The notes under the pieces are model-generated. The model was not told where the DNA came from, ran no database searches, and was given only the letters and a program-made list of their open reading frames with translations. Positions 1 to 7,986 of a stretch of 11,602 nt of DNA are shown piece by piece (within the stretch, counting starts at the first letter, position 1; every line of letters begins with the position of its first letter). The stretch spans positions 1 to 11,602 of the forward strand of contig CAIRYE010000163.1 in assembly GCA_903882765.1 (NCBI GenBank), read 5' to 3'. A program made the translations under genes and the position numbers. This DNA comes from an uncultured Anaerolineae bacterium. Its GTDB lineage: Bacteria; Chloroflexota; Anaerolineae; Anaerolineales; Villigracilaceae.

Positions 1-1017
1 AAGGGCAATGCCAATGGCGGTGACGATCACGAGCGAAAGGGAGAGAGGCAACATAGCCTTCCATCCAAAGGACATTAGTCTGTCGTAGCGGATGCGGGGA
101 AGGGTTGCTCTAGCCCAGATCATACCGAAGAGCATAACCAGGATCTTTAGGAACAGGTAAACGGGGGCAAGCCCAGGAAGGACATCTACGCTGAGGATGG
201 TGTCTTTTAGGAACCAGAATTCTCGATAGCCACCAAAGAAGATGGTTGCCGCAATGGACGCGATGGCGATCATCTTGCTGTATTCTGCCATAAAGAATAA
301 GGCGAACTTCATCCCTGAATATTCCACGTGGTAACCCGCGGTAAGTTCTTGTTCCGCTTCAGGCATATCAAATGGCGCGCGGTTGAGCTCTGCCAGGGTC
401 GCGATGAGGAAGACCACCGCGCCGGTTGGCTGTAATACCGCGAACCAAAGATCTTTTTGGGCCGCGACGACATCGTACATATTCATTGAACCAGCCATTA
501 GGATAACCGCAGTAAAAGAAAGACCTAATGCCAGTTCATAACTCACCATTTGGGCTGTGGAGCGTAACCCGCCCAAGGTGGCGTATTTATTGTTTGAGGA
601 CCAACCAGCCAACACGATACCGTACACCGCGATGGACGCGATGGCAGTTACATATAGAACGCCTACATCGATATTGGCGATGGAAAGCGCAATGGTGCGG
701 CCAAAGAGAACAATATCTGGTCCCAACGGAACGGTAGCGGTAATAACAATGGCCGGTACCACGGTAAGTATCGGGGCAAGAATAAACAATACTTTTTCGC
801 TCTGGTCGGGGATCAACTCTTCTTTGAAGATGAGTTTTACCGCTTCAGCTACTGGTTGTAGTAAACCGAACTTACCAACTCGGTTTGGCCCGTAGCGAAC
901 TTGCATTCTGGAAAGAACTTTTCGTTCCATCCAGGTAAGGTAAGCAAAGCCGGTAAGTAAGATCAACACCAGGATCAAACCTTTTAGGATCCATTCGAGG
1001 ATCAAAGCCCAGTCCAT
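1..1017 (-). CDS. nuoH: NADH-quinone oxidoreductase subunit H (NuoH), C-terminus cut by window edge
   Basis: NuoH is the membrane subunit that joins the peripheral arm of complex I to the proton-pumping arm and forms much of the quinone channel. I translated 339 codons with no stop, so the 3' end lies beyond base 1. The protein starts MDWALILEW with a first membrane helix. The family motif ERKVLSRMQ follows at about residues 31-39, then RYGPNRVGKFGLLQPVAEA at about 41-59. The acidic loop signature AELNRAPFDMPEAEQEL sits at about 209-225 and is followed by AGYHVEYSGMKFALFFMAEY. Several hydrophobic helices are visible. Family members are roughly 325-420 residues, so only a short C-terminal part should be missing. 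The ATG overlaps the nuoG stop by one base (TAATG) and has a strong Shine-Dalgarno AGGAGG six bases upstream. It is the eighth gene of the nuo operon. The identification is secure. Confidence 0.97.
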   Translation of the reverse strand, partial: MDWALILEWILKGLILVLILLTGFAYLTWMERKVLSRMQVRYGPNRVGKFGLLQPVAEAVKLIFKEELIPDQSEKVLFILAPILTVVPAIVITATVPLGPDIVLFGRTIALSIANIDVGVLYVTAIASIAVYGIVLAGWSSNNKYATLGGLRSTAQMVSYELALGLSFTAVILMAGSMNMYDVVAAQKDLWFAVLQPTGAVVFLIATLAELNRAPFDMPEAEQELTAGYHVEYSGMKFALFFMAEYSKMIAIASIAATIFFGGYREFWFLKDTILSVDVLPGLAPVYLFLKILVMLFGMIWARATLPRIRYDRLMSFGWKAMLPLSLSLVIVTAIGIAL

Positions 1018-3452
1018 TAGTTACCTCCTACATGAATCGGCTGTTTTGAAAGGATCTCTACAGCAGAAGGTTTTGTGATCGAAATTCCAAAACTGCGAGG
1101 AACCAACACAACGCCTGTGGCGACGGAGCGATCCATTTTGACGATAGCGGCATAGGCTATGCCGTCTAATTTGATCTCAACAGAATCACCAACAACTAGA
1201 CCAAATTTTTCCGCCGTCGCCGGATTCATAGCGATACGTGCTTGCGAAATACGGTCTTGAAGGTTCTGGGCGGGTTTTACGGTAGTGCCCTGATCGAACA
1301 GTTTGGTAACCGGAACAGCGAAAACTACATCCTCGCCAAAGCGGGGGGTAGTTTTCACTTCACTCAATTTGATGAAGTTACTAACATAGGCCAAGTGTGT
1401 GCCAAGACCCTGAGTATTTTTGTAGGAAGAACCACCAAAGTACAGGTCACCCTTACCAACTTCAGGCCACTGTTCGGTAACTTTGGCAAGGTCTCCGTAG
1501 CTGATCTTGGCAAACGTTTTCTCAACGGCGGCGATCTTTTTCATCACCAACATTGGGGATTTTCCTTCAAGCTCGATACCGCAAGCGTGGGCAATTTCAG
1601 CCGCGATCGCGAAATCCGCTTTGGTCCCTTTGTGGGCGGGAACCGCTTGGTAGAGACGCTGGACTCGGCGTTCGCCGGAAGTAAAGGTGCCTTCGCGCTC
1701 GGTGTGAGTTTGGGCAGCCAAGACAACAGTTGCCATGGCGGTCGTCGCGGTTTCGAGCACATCTTGGGCAATAACAGCTTTCGCTGAAGCAAGAGCTTCG
1801 GAAAGGGCAGGGCTATCGCCAGCTGGATCAGCGGCTACAAGGTAGACCACTTTTCCTTTGACCAAGTCCGCAAGGTTGGTGGCAGGTTTAATACCAAGCT
1901 CCCAAACACCTTGTGAGTTAGCGCTTTGCCAAACACCTACCAAACCGTTATTGGGTTTACCGACACGATTCTTTATCAGCGCGGCACAGGCGTTGGCTAC
2001 TTCATTCGTACCATCAAAGCCAAGACCATCAGATCCATAGAAGACCACCAAGTTCTTGGCTTCTGTAATAGCGGAACCGATCTTATCTTTGCCGGTTAAT
2101 CCGTTCACTGTTTGAACTTCATCTCCATAAGCAAAGCGAACGACGAAGGAGGCAAACTTATCTAGCTTGGTATCGCGGGCGTTGGCTACGATGAGAGTCG
2201 CGCCGCGTTGGGCGGCAGCTTTTAAGCGCAAATGCCAAATGGGTGCTTCGTTGTAGAGGTCGGAAGAGACCACAAGAATGGTATCGCCCTTGCCAAGCGC
2301 GCCTAGATCAGAACCTGAAGTGAGACCGTAAGAGGCAGTGAGTTCACCACCACCCATATTTGAGTAGGAGTAGATCTGGCCTTTGACGCCAGCGGTCAAG
2401 GATTTGAGGTTGAAGAGGTCTTCGTTGGTCAAACGTTCGCCTACCAAAACAACCAGATCTGATTTGGCGGAGATGATCAGTTCGCCAGCTTTTTTGATGT
2501 TCGCGGCAAATTCCGCGTCGTCGAGGTGTAAACGGGAGGGGGATTCTGTGTAGTGATACCCAGCGAAACGGCCCTTATCGCACATCCAGATCTCGTTCAC
2601 TTGTTCGTTTTGGCGTGGCAGAGCGCGTTTGATGACATATCCGCCACCCGATTTAGCTTCGCGGCGTACATTGTAGGTTACATTACAACCTACCGGGCAC
2701 TGCGAACAAATTGAGGGCGCGTTTTTAAGCTCCCAAGGGCGAGCGCCAAAGCGGAAATCGACCGTGGTGAGAGCACCGACCGGACAGATATCGGTGGTGT
2801 TACCAGAGAAGACCGAGTCGAAACCGGGTTCTGAGAAGGTAACCACATCGGTATTTCTACCGCGCTGGTAGAAACCAAGCACAGCGTCACCAGCGATCTT
2901 ATCCTGAAAACGGATACAACGGGCGCACTGAATACAGCGCTCTCGATCGATGAAGATCATATCCCCAAGAGCAACGTTCTTCTCTTGGTGTTGCTTGTCG
3001 GCAAAATTGAAGCGGCTCTGGTCAGAACCATGCTCCAAGGTTAAGTTTTGTAACGGGCATTCGCCACCTTTATCACAAATGGGGCAATCCAACGGGTGAT
3101 TGGTTAGTAAGAGTTCGAGGATCTCTTTTTGGCCGGCTTTCGCCCGCTCAGTCTCGGTAAGAACAACCATCCCATCAGAAACTGTGTTGGTACAGGCAGT
3201 TTCAAGCTTGGGCATGAATTGGATCTTGGGGGAGCCATCCGCTTCTAAAACAGGTTGGCCGGTGGCCCGGTCGAACATGGGGCGACCGATCTCAACCAAG
3301 CACTGCCGGCACATTCCAACCGGCTCCATTTTAGGGTGATAGCAAAACACTGGAATATCAACGCCAACTTTCTTAGCGGCGTCAACTACCAAGGTTCCTT
3401 CGGGTACTGATACCTTTGTGTTATCAATGGTGAGGGTTATTGTTTTGGCCAT
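1017..3452 (-). CDS. nuoG: NADH-quinone oxidoreductase subunit G (NuoG)
   Basis: NuoG is the large iron-sulfur subunit of the complex I NADH module and passes electrons from NuoE/F toward NuoB. All cluster ligands are visible. The ferredoxin-like 2Fe-2S site is C37, C48, C51 and C87. The His-ligated 4Fe-4S site is H119, C123, C126 and C132 (HPLDCPICDKGGECP). The next 4Fe-4S site is C173, C176, C179 and C223. A fourth set, C249, C252, C256 and C291, matches the accessory N7 cluster that many NuoG proteins have lost. From about residue 245 the protein is a molybdopterin-oxidoreductase-like domain, which in this family carries no molybdenum. The last 100 or so residues resemble the dinucleotide-binding beta-barrel. 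At 811 residues it is within the usual range. The stop of nuoF lies one base before the ATG (TAATATG), with AAGG-type Shine-Dalgarno sequence upstream. The C-terminal half is, as usual for the family, much less conserved. Confidence 0.97.
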   Translation of the reverse strand: MAKTITLTIDNTKVSVPEGTLVVDAAKKVGVDIPVFCYHPKMEPVGMCRQCLVEIGRPMFDRATGQPVLEADGSPKIQFMPKLETACTNTVSDGMVVLTETERAKAGQKEILELLLTNHPLDCPICDKGGECPLQNLTLEHGSDQSRFNFADKQHQEKNVALGDMIFIDRERCIQCARCIRFQDKIAGDAVLGFYQRGRNTDVVTFSEPGFDSVFSGNTTDICPVGALTTVDFRFGARPWELKNAPSICSQCPVGCNVTYNVRREAKSGGGYVIKRALPRQNEQVNEIWMCDKGRFAGYHYTESPSRLHLDDAEFAANIKKAGELIISAKSDLVVLVGERLTNEDLFNLKSLTAGVKGQIYSYSNMGGGELTASYGLTSGSDLGALGKGDTILVVSSDLYNEAPIWHLRLKAAAQRGATLIVANARDTKLDKFASFVVRFAYGDEVQTVNGLTGKDKIGSAITEAKNLVVFYGSDGLGFDGTNEVANACAALIKNRVGKPNNGLVGVWQSANSQGVWELGIKPATNLADLVKGKVVYLVAADPAGDSPALSEALASAKAVIAQDVLETATTAMATVVLAAQTHTEREGTFTSGERRVQRLYQAVPAHKGTKADFAIAAEIAHACGIELEGKSPMLVMKKIAAVEKTFAKISYGDLAKVTEQWPEVGKGDLYFGGSSYKNTQGLGTHLAYVSNFIKLSEVKTTPRFGEDVVFAVPVTKLFDQGTTVKPAQNLQDRISQARIAMNPATAEKFGLVVGDSVEIKLDGIAYAAIVKMDRSVATGVVLVPRSFGISITKPSAVEILSKQPIHVGGN
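1024..1029 (-). promoter_or_regulatory. Strong ribosome binding site for nuoH
   Basis: The minus strand reads AGGAGG six bases before the nuoH ATG, inside the last codons of nuoG. With the TAATG stop/start overlap it fixes the nuoH start. Confidence 0.8.
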
Positions 3453-3453
3453 A

Positions 3454-4713
3454 TTATGCCTTCACCTTTTTATCAAAATCTTCAGGGAAACGTTCAAGGG
3501 CGGAGCTTACAGCCATGGTCGAAAAATCTCCAAGGGCGCATAAACATTTGCCATTTACCTGATTGGCAACACTCTTGAGCAGGGTGAGGTCCTTTTGGGA
3601 GCCATGCCCTTCGTGGATGCGCTCGACAATATTGAGCATCCAATAATTACCATCGCGGCAGGGGGTACATTTACCGCAGGATTCGTGTTTGAAGAAATGA
3701 ACGGTCTTATTGATTACCCAGTCCATATCGTGGCTGTCATCGATGATGATGACGGACGCGGAACCGAGCAATGATCCGATATTCTGTACATTCTCATAAT
3801 CCATCGGGGTATCCATCACCGTATCAAAGGTGGAATCATCCACGCGAATGATAGAAGAGGATGCACCAGCAGGCATAATGCCCTTGACCTTCCGGCCATC
3901 GGGAATGCCGCCACCATGGGTGTAGATCAACTCGCGGAAGGTAGTTCCGAGTTGCAGCTCATAATTTCCGGGTTTGTTCACATTCCCGGAGAGTGAAATG
4001 ACCTTTACGCCAGGGCTTTTTTCGGTGCCGAGGGTTCGGTACCAGGCAGCGCCTTTTTCTACAATGAAAGGCAGGTTGGTAAGGGTTTCTACATTATTGA
4101 TAACGGTAGGTTTGCCGTATAAGCCAACTACAGCAGGGAAGGGGGGTCTTACACGTGGCTGACCTCGTTTGCCTTCGATCGACTCGAGCAAAGCGGTTTC
4201 TTCGCCACAAATGTAAGCGCCAGCGCCTAGATGTGTTTTTAGTTTGAGGTTGTAACTGGTGCCGAATAGTTTTTCGCCCAAGGCACCGGCTGCTTCCATT
4301 TCGCCAATGCACTTGTCGAGGTATTCTTGCACATGAAGGAACTCGCCGCGAAGGTAGATGTAGCCTTCATTGGCGCCAACAGCGTAACAGGCCAACGCAA
4401 CACCCTCCAAAAATTGGAATGGGTTACGTTCCATGATCTCGCGGTCTTTAAAGGTTCCTGGTTCTGATTCATCAGCATTACAAACCACATAATGCGGCCA
4501 AATGTTATTTGGCAAGAAGGACCACTTTACGCCGGTTGGGAAGCCAGCGCCGCCACGACCACGCAAACCGGAAGCTTTCACTTCATCAGTGACTTGTTGT
4601 GGCTGCATTATGGTTACGGCTTTTTTGAGGCTTTCAAAACCGCCATTCTGTTTGTAAATATTGATATCGTTAATGTCAGCAATATCTAGATGACGAAGTA
4701 GGAAATGTTCCAT
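3454..4713 (-). CDS. nuoF: NADH-quinone oxidoreductase subunit F (NuoF), NADH- and FMN-binding
   Basis: NuoF binds NADH and FMN and takes hydride from NADH at the tip of complex I. The glycine-rich nucleotide motif GRGGAGFPTG is at residues 52-61. The NADESEPGTFKDRE motif that contacts FMN/NADH is at 79-92. GAGAYICGEETALLESIEGKRG follows at about 163-184. The 4Fe-4S N3 ligands are C346, C349 and C352 in ESCGKCTPCRDG, and C392 in CLCALGD. C390 is an extra nearby cysteine. The length of 419 residues fits the family. The ATG overlaps the nuoE stop by one base (TAATG) and is preceded by one of the best Shine-Dalgarno sequences in the operon, AAGGAGGTGA. It lies between nuoE and nuoG, its structural partners. 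Confidence 0.98.
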   Translation of the reverse strand: MEHFLLRHLDIADINDINIYKQNGGFESLKKAVTIMQPQQVTDEVKASGLRGRGGAGFPTGVKWSFLPNNIWPHYVVCNADESEPGTFKDREIMERNPFQFLEGVALACYAVGANEGYIYLRGEFLHVQEYLDKCIGEMEAAGALGEKLFGTSYNLKLKTHLGAGAYICGEETALLESIEGKRGQPRVRPPFPAVVGLYGKPTVINNVETLTNLPFIVEKGAAWYRTLGTEKSPGVKVISLSGNVNKPGNYELQLGTTFRELIYTHGGGIPDGRKVKGIMPAGASSSIIRVDDSTFDTVMDTPMDYENVQNIGSLLGSASVIIIDDSHDMDWVINKTVHFFKHESCGKCTPCRDGNYWMLNIVERIHEGHGSQKDLTLLKSVANQVNGKCLCALGDFSTMAVSSALERFPEDFDKKVKA

Positions 4714-5213
4714 TACTTCACCTCCTTACCAGCGGCTTTGAGCGCTTCTACCAATTCCATCGTTCTGTCCACGGTCATATTTTCATGATATGTTACGCGG
4801 TCACCTTCTTGGAGTTGGAACATAGGGGCTTTATCGCAACCAGCTAGGCACATCACTGATTCAACCGTCACTAACCCATCGCTGGTGGTCTCGCCTACTT
4901 TTACGCCAAGATTCTGGCAAAGTGATTCGAGGAACTTATCAGCTCCGCGTAAGGCACAGGGGAGATCGGCGCATACTTGCATACGATATTTACCGGCTTT
5001 TTCATCGTGATATAACGAGTAAAAACCAACGATCGAAGCCACTTCCGTGGTCTCGATCTCTAACATTTCGGCGATCTCAGCCATACTTTCTTTGGTAACA
5101 TAACCGCCTTCTCGTTGGGCGAGATAAAGCAAGGGCATTACCGCAGATCGCTTGTTTTCGTACTTTGCGAAGATCGCGTTTACTTCTTCTGAATATTTTT
5201 CCTTGAGACTCAT
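4713..5213 (-). CDS. nuoE: NADH-quinone oxidoreductase subunit E (NuoE), 2Fe-2S thioredoxin-like subunit
   Basis: NuoE is the 24-kDa-type subunit of complex I and carries the 2Fe-2S cluster N1a next to NuoF. The ligands are C81 and C86 in CADLPC, then C122 and C126 in VMCLAGCDKAPM. This is the spacing expected of the thioredoxin-like ferredoxin fold. An N-terminal helical part of about 70 residues includes LAQREGGYVTKESM and SIVGFYSLYHDE, both typical of NuoE. The length of 166 residues is normal. The ATG overlaps the nuoD stop by four bases (ATGA), a classic coupled junction. A GGGAG Shine-Dalgarno lies about ten bases upstream within nuoD. Confidence 0.97.
   Translation of the reverse strand: MSLKEKYSEEVNAIFAKYENKRSAVMPLLYLAQREGGYVTKESMAEIAEMLEIETTEVASIVGFYSLYHDEKAGKYRMQVCADLPCALRGADKFLESLCQNLGVKVGETTSDGLVTVESVMCLAGCDKAPMFQLQEGDRVTYHENMTVDRTMELVEALKAAGKEVK
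4718..4727 (-). promoter_or_regulatory. Near-perfect ribosome binding site for nuoF
   Basis: The minus strand reads AAGGAGGTGA within the 3' end of nuoE. The AGGAGG core is seven bases from the nuoF ATG. It confirms the start and suggests efficient re-initiation at the TAATG junction. Confidence 0.85.
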
Positions 5214-6439
5214 CGGTCAATATCTCCCAGGACAATGTCGACTGAACCAATAATCGCAACGACATCGGCAACGAGGCTGCCTTTGGCGAGAACCGGTAAT
5301 ACTTGCAAGTTATCAAATGAAGGGGTGCGGAAATGGACTCGATACGGTTTGGTACCGCCATCACTTTCCAAGAAACAACCCAACTCTCCACGAGGCGACT
5401 CAACCCCAACGTACACAGAGCCTTTGGGCGCTGTAAAGCCTTCTGTCCACAACTTAAAGTGGTGGATGAGAGCTTCCATGCTGGTACCGATCTCGGACCG
5501 CAGCGGGGGAACAAATTTATGATTGTTCGACCGAATAGGACCGGAAGGAAGCTTATCGAGAGCTTGGTAGATAATACGAATGGATTGGCGCATTTCCGCC
5601 ATACGCACCAAGTATCGGGCGCGAACATCGCCATCTGTTTGTAATGGAACATCAAATTCGAAGTGATCGTAGGAGCTATAGGGGGCAAACTTGCGCAGGT
5701 CGTAATTTACACCTGAGCCGCGAAGGGACGCGCCGGATAAACCCCAGCTCATCGCGTCTTCAGGGGAAACCTTACCAATACCAGCGGTTCTATCAATAAA
5801 CAATGGATTTTTGGTCAATAAGGTTTCGTATTCATCAATTCGCTTGGGTAAGATCTTGAGCAGGTCTCGAACCGCTCCCTCAAACTCGGCGGGAACATCT
5901 CGCCATACGCCACCAGGGCGAATGTAGGTGGTCATCATGCGTTGGCCAGAAACCATCTCGAGGATGCCAAGAATGATCTCGCGTTCGCGGAATGTGTACA
6001 TATAGTTGGACATCGCTGCTAGGTCGAGGGCTGAAGTTCCCAGCCAGACCATGTGAGACGCCAAACGCTGTAGTTCCGCCAAAATGACTCTCAGGTATTG
6101 CGCTCGCTCAGGAACATCAAGACCAACCAGTTTTTCGACAGCCAAACAATACGAAAAGTTGTTTCCAACCGTGTTCAGGTAATCCATACGATCGGTCATT
6201 ACTTCAGCTTTTTGGAAGGTTTTCGCTTCCATATTCTTCTCAATACCGGTATGAAGAAAACCAATATCGGGAATAGCGTTGACGATCGTTTCACCATCCA
6301 ACTCGAGCAATAAGCGCAGAACACCATGAGTAGAAGGGTGCTGCGGACCCATGTTGAGCAACATTGTTTCGCCTTCTATGGCTCTGTTGGAGACAAGGTG
6401 TTTGATTTCGTCTAAAGATACGTTTTCAATTTGGCTCAT
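5210..6439 (-). CDS. nuoD: NADH-quinone oxidoreductase subunit D (NuoD)
   Basis: NuoD is the 49-kDa-type subunit and forms the quinone-reduction site with NuoB and NuoH. I place the start at the ATG giving MSQIENVSLDEIKHL, a protein of 409 residues. The frame stays open 42 codons further upstream, but that stretch lies inside nuoC, while this ATG has GAGG six bases before it and sits one base after the nuoC stop (TAATATG). Motifs are GPQHPSTHGVLR at 31-42, IGFLHTGIEKNMEAKTFQK at about 59-77, and MDYLN with Y87. H38 and Y87 match the quinone-headgroup residues known from Thermus Nqo4, even in numbering. The C-terminal part has SPRGELGCFLESDGG and ends in the canonical GDIDR. nuoC is separate, not fused as in Escherichia coli. 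Confidence 0.97.
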   Translation of the reverse strand: MSQIENVSLDEIKHLVSNRAIEGETMLLNMGPQHPSTHGVLRLLLELDGETIVNAIPDIGFLHTGIEKNMEAKTFQKAEVMTDRMDYLNTVGNNFSYCLAVEKLVGLDVPERAQYLRVILAELQRLASHMVWLGTSALDLAAMSNYMYTFREREIILGILEMVSGQRMMTTYIRPGGVWRDVPAEFEGAVRDLLKILPKRIDEYETLLTKNPLFIDRTAGIGKVSPEDAMSWGLSGASLRGSGVNYDLRKFAPYSSYDHFEFDVPLQTDGDVRARYLVRMAEMRQSIRIIYQALDKLPSGPIRSNNHKFVPPLRSEIGTSMEALIHHFKLWTEGFTAPKGSVYVGVESPRGELGCFLESDGGTKPYRVHFRTPSFDNLQVLPVLAKGSLVADVVAIIGSVDIVLGDIDR

Positions 6440-6440
6440 A

Positions 6441-6965
6441 TTATTCCTCGGGCCTGCTCTTGGCAAAGGGTTTGCGAACAGCGATCTCATCATAATTAAA
6501 GGTGAATTGCGGTTCTTCATATCCAAGAGGATAATCTTTCCTGAGTGGATACCCTTCCCAGTCATGCGGCATTAAGATCCTTCGAAGATCTTTATTGCCA
6601 TCAAATTTGATTCCGAACATATCGAACACTTCGCGCTCGTGCCAACCGGCGTTGTAATAGAAAGGCTCAATTGAGCTAACAACGGGTTTGATACCTGAAA
6701 TAGGGATACGCACATTGAGGGTAAATTGCCTCGAAATGGAAGTGAAACGGTAGAATAAGTGAAAACGGGGGGATTCAGCGGGCCAATAATCGACCGCGGT
6801 GAGAGCGGATAAAAACTCAAATCCAATCGCGGTTTTTAAATACTTGGCCAAATCAAGTACTTTTTCTGGGGCAATAAGGAGTGTTTTTTCTCCAGCAAAC
6901 TCAGAAATAGTAGCTGAGAATTTTTCCGCGATGTGAGCAATAACAGAGTCTAATGAGTCGCTCAT
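6441..6965 (-). CDS. nuoC: NADH-quinone oxidoreductase subunit C (NuoC)
   Basis: NuoC is the 30-kDa-type subunit, a structural part of the quinone-connecting arm of complex I that binds NuoD. The family signature is clear at about residues 107-146: GWHEREVFDMFGIKFDG, then DLRRILMPHDWEGYPLRKDYP. The N-terminal 100 residues are the usual variable alpha/beta region. It carries no cofactor. At 174 residues it is a compact stand-alone NuoC rather than a NuoCD fusion. Its start lies one base after the nuoB stop (TAATATG), with AAGGA about eleven bases upstream. Confidence 0.97.
   Translation of the reverse strand: MSDSLDSVIAHIAEKFSATISEFAGEKTLLIAPEKVLDLAKYLKTAIGFEFLSALTAVDYWPAESPRFHLFYRFTSISRQFTLNVRIPISGIKPVVSSIEPFYYNAGWHEREVFDMFGIKFDGNKDLRRILMPHDWEGYPLRKDYPLGYEEPQFTFNYDEIAVRKPFAKSRPEE
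6446..6449 (-). promoter_or_regulatory. Ribosome binding site that decides the nuoD start
   Basis: The minus strand reads CGAGGA, with the GAGG core six bases before the ATG at 6439-6437. It favours the 409-residue NuoD over the longer open frame that begins inside nuoC. Confidence 0.7.
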
Positions 6966-6966
6966 A

Positions 6967-7449
6967 TTATGCCCAATCCTTCATTTTTTCTCTCTTAACT
7001 TTTTCATGGAGCGTTATTACCCCATGGATCAGAGCCTCAGGACGCGGAGGGCAGCCAGCGACATACACATCTACCGGCACAATTTCATCGACGCCTTGCA
7101 CAACCGCATAATTATTGAACACACCACCACAAGAAGCGCAATCACCCATGGCGATCACCCACTTAGGATCGGGCATTTGGTCATATAAACGACGCACAAC
7201 CGGAGCCATTTTGCGGGAAACCCGGCCAGCAACGATCATCAGATCACTTTGGCGGGGGCTCGGACGCATCAATTCCATACCGAAACGGCTCATATCATAA
7301 TTCGCCGCTTGGGCAGCCATCATCTCGATAGCGCAACATGCCAAACCGAATAACATTGGCCACATCGCGCTCGACCGACTCCAATTTACCAGATCTTCTA
7401 ACTTGGCGGTAACAACACCCATTTCACCGAGTTTTTGTTCTAATCCCAT
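6967..7449 (-). CDS. nuoB: NADH-quinone oxidoreductase subunit B (NuoB), N2 cluster subunit
   Basis: NuoB (20-kDa type, PSST) holds the terminal 4Fe-4S cluster N2 that reduces quinone. The four ligands are present: adjacent C38 and C39 in FGLACCAIEMM, C104 in MGDCASCGG, and C133 in VAGCPPRPEAL. The spacing matches Thermus Nqo6 with a constant offset of seven residues. The arginine-containing RPSPRQSDLMIVAG segment at about 62-75 is also typical. The length of 160 residues is normal. The start overlaps the end of nuoA by ten bases and has AAAGGAG seven bases upstream, so translation is probably coupled to nuoA. Confidence 0.98.
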   Translation of the reverse strand: MGLEQKLGEMGVVTAKLEDLVNWSRSSAMWPMLFGLACCAIEMMAAQAANYDMSRFGMELMRPSPRQSDLMIVAGRVSRKMAPVVRRLYDQMPDPKWVIAMGDCASCGGVFNNYAVVQGVDEIVPVDVYVAGCPPRPEALIHGVITLHEKVKREKMKDWA

Positions 7450-7814
7450 TCCAAAGCTCCTTTCTTCCAGGCATAGGCATAACCCACAAGCAAGATCAAA
7501 ACGAAAACAAACATCTCAGATAGCATAAACAAGCCATTGCCACTAGCGACGGAGTCTTTGAAGATCAGTGCCCAGGGAATAAAAAAGACGACTTCTATGT
7601 CGAATAAGATGAAAAGAACCGCGATCAAATAGAATCGGATCGGCACCCTGCGAGACCCGGGACCGATAGGATTCATACCCGATTCGTAAGGCATTGTTTT
7701 CTTGCCCGCGGGTCTTTTTGGGCCAAAGAGTGTGCCCAAAACAATTGCAATTACGCTTATTAAAGCGGTAATTGCAATGAACACTGCAATTGCTATGTAT
7801 TCAGATGACAGCAT
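7440..7814 (-). CDS. nuoA: NADH-quinone oxidoreductase subunit A (NuoA)
   Basis: NuoA is a small membrane subunit of complex I with three transmembrane helices, packed against NuoH near the quinone channel. Predicted helices lie at about residues 5-30, 60-83 and 95-115. The conserved loop MPYESGMNPIG is at 41-51. The second helix contains FYLIAVLFILFDIEVVF at 61-77, with the conserved acidic pair D72 and E74. The protein ends WKKGALEWD. At 124 residues it has normal length. It is the first gene of the operon. GAGGGAG lies about nine bases before the ATG, and candidate promoters lie upstream. The first-helix codons contain a strong inverted repeat, listed separately. Confidence 0.97.
   Translation of the reverse strand: MLSSEYIAIAVFIAITALISVIAIVLGTLFGPKRPAGKKTMPYESGMNPIGPGSRRVPIRFYLIAVLFILFDIEVVFFIPWALIFKDSVASGNGLFMLSEMFVFVLILLVGYAYAWKKGALEWD
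7744..7778. repeat. Inverted repeat (hairpin) inside the start of nuoA
   Basis: The plus strand reads ATTGCAATTACGCTT, loop ATTA, then AAGC, a bulged G, and GTAATTGCAAT. The arms pair over 15 bases with the single bulge. In the transcript it covers codons 13-24 of nuoA, which encode the first-helix residues from I13 to I24. The repeated Ile-Ala-Ile residues could produce it by chance, but the match is long. Confidence 0.65.
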
Positions 7815-7852
7815 AACAAAACTCCCTCAAGGGGTAGATTTAGAATGTGCAA

Positions 7853-7882
7853 AGTATAACATAATGGCACAGTACGTGGAAA
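7853..7882 (-). promoter_or_regulatory. Candidate proximal promoter of the nuo operon
   Basis: On the minus strand, TTTCCA (4 of 6 against TTGACA) is followed after 18 bases by TATACT (5 of 6 against TATAAT). Transcription would begin near 7846, leaving a leader of about 30 bases before nuoA. This is a sequence match only. Confidence 0.4.
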
Positions 7883-7897
7883 ATTTCACAATCATAA

Positions 7898-7927
7898 ATA
7901 ATAACTATTTTTGATGATTTTTGTCAG
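7898..7927 (-). promoter_or_regulatory. Candidate distal promoter of the nuo operon
   Basis: On the minus strand, CTGACA (5 of 6) is followed after an A-rich 18-base spacer by TATTAT (5 of 6). It would give a leader of about 75 bases. It and the proximal candidate could both be used. The region is AT-rich, so chance matches are likely. Confidence 0.4.
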
Positions 7928-7977
7928 TATTATCGACATGCAAAGCGGTATTCACCAACAAAACATTCTTCCTTTTA

Positions 7978-7986
7978 TGGTATATT
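7978..7986 (+). promoter_or_regulatory. Candidate extended -10 promoter for the 8007 gene and probably gatB-pepD
   Basis: The plus strand reads TGGTATATT, an extended -10 element (TGn followed by TATATT). No good -35 is seen at 16-18 bases upstream. Transcription would start near 7993, leaving a short leader that still includes the AAGGA Shine-Dalgarno at 7996-8000, six bases before the ATG. Confidence 0.4.

Noticed and set aside
557..895. 112-codon plus-strand open frame at the left end
   Set aside because: It is antisense to nuoH, whose translation is unmistakable on the minus strand.
1242..1787. 181-codon plus-strand open frame opposite nuoG
   Set aside because: It lies wholly antisense to a conserved gene, has no recognisable motif, and is explained by codon bias in nuoG.
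5077..5688. 203-codon minus-strand frame overlapping nuoD and nuoE
   Set aside because: It is an alternative frame of nuoD and nuoE and shows no family resemblance.
6440..6565. A 42-codon N-terminal extension of NuoD
   Set aside because: It lies within nuoC, whereas the internal ATG has a ribosome site and sits one base after the nuoC stop, giving the normal family length.
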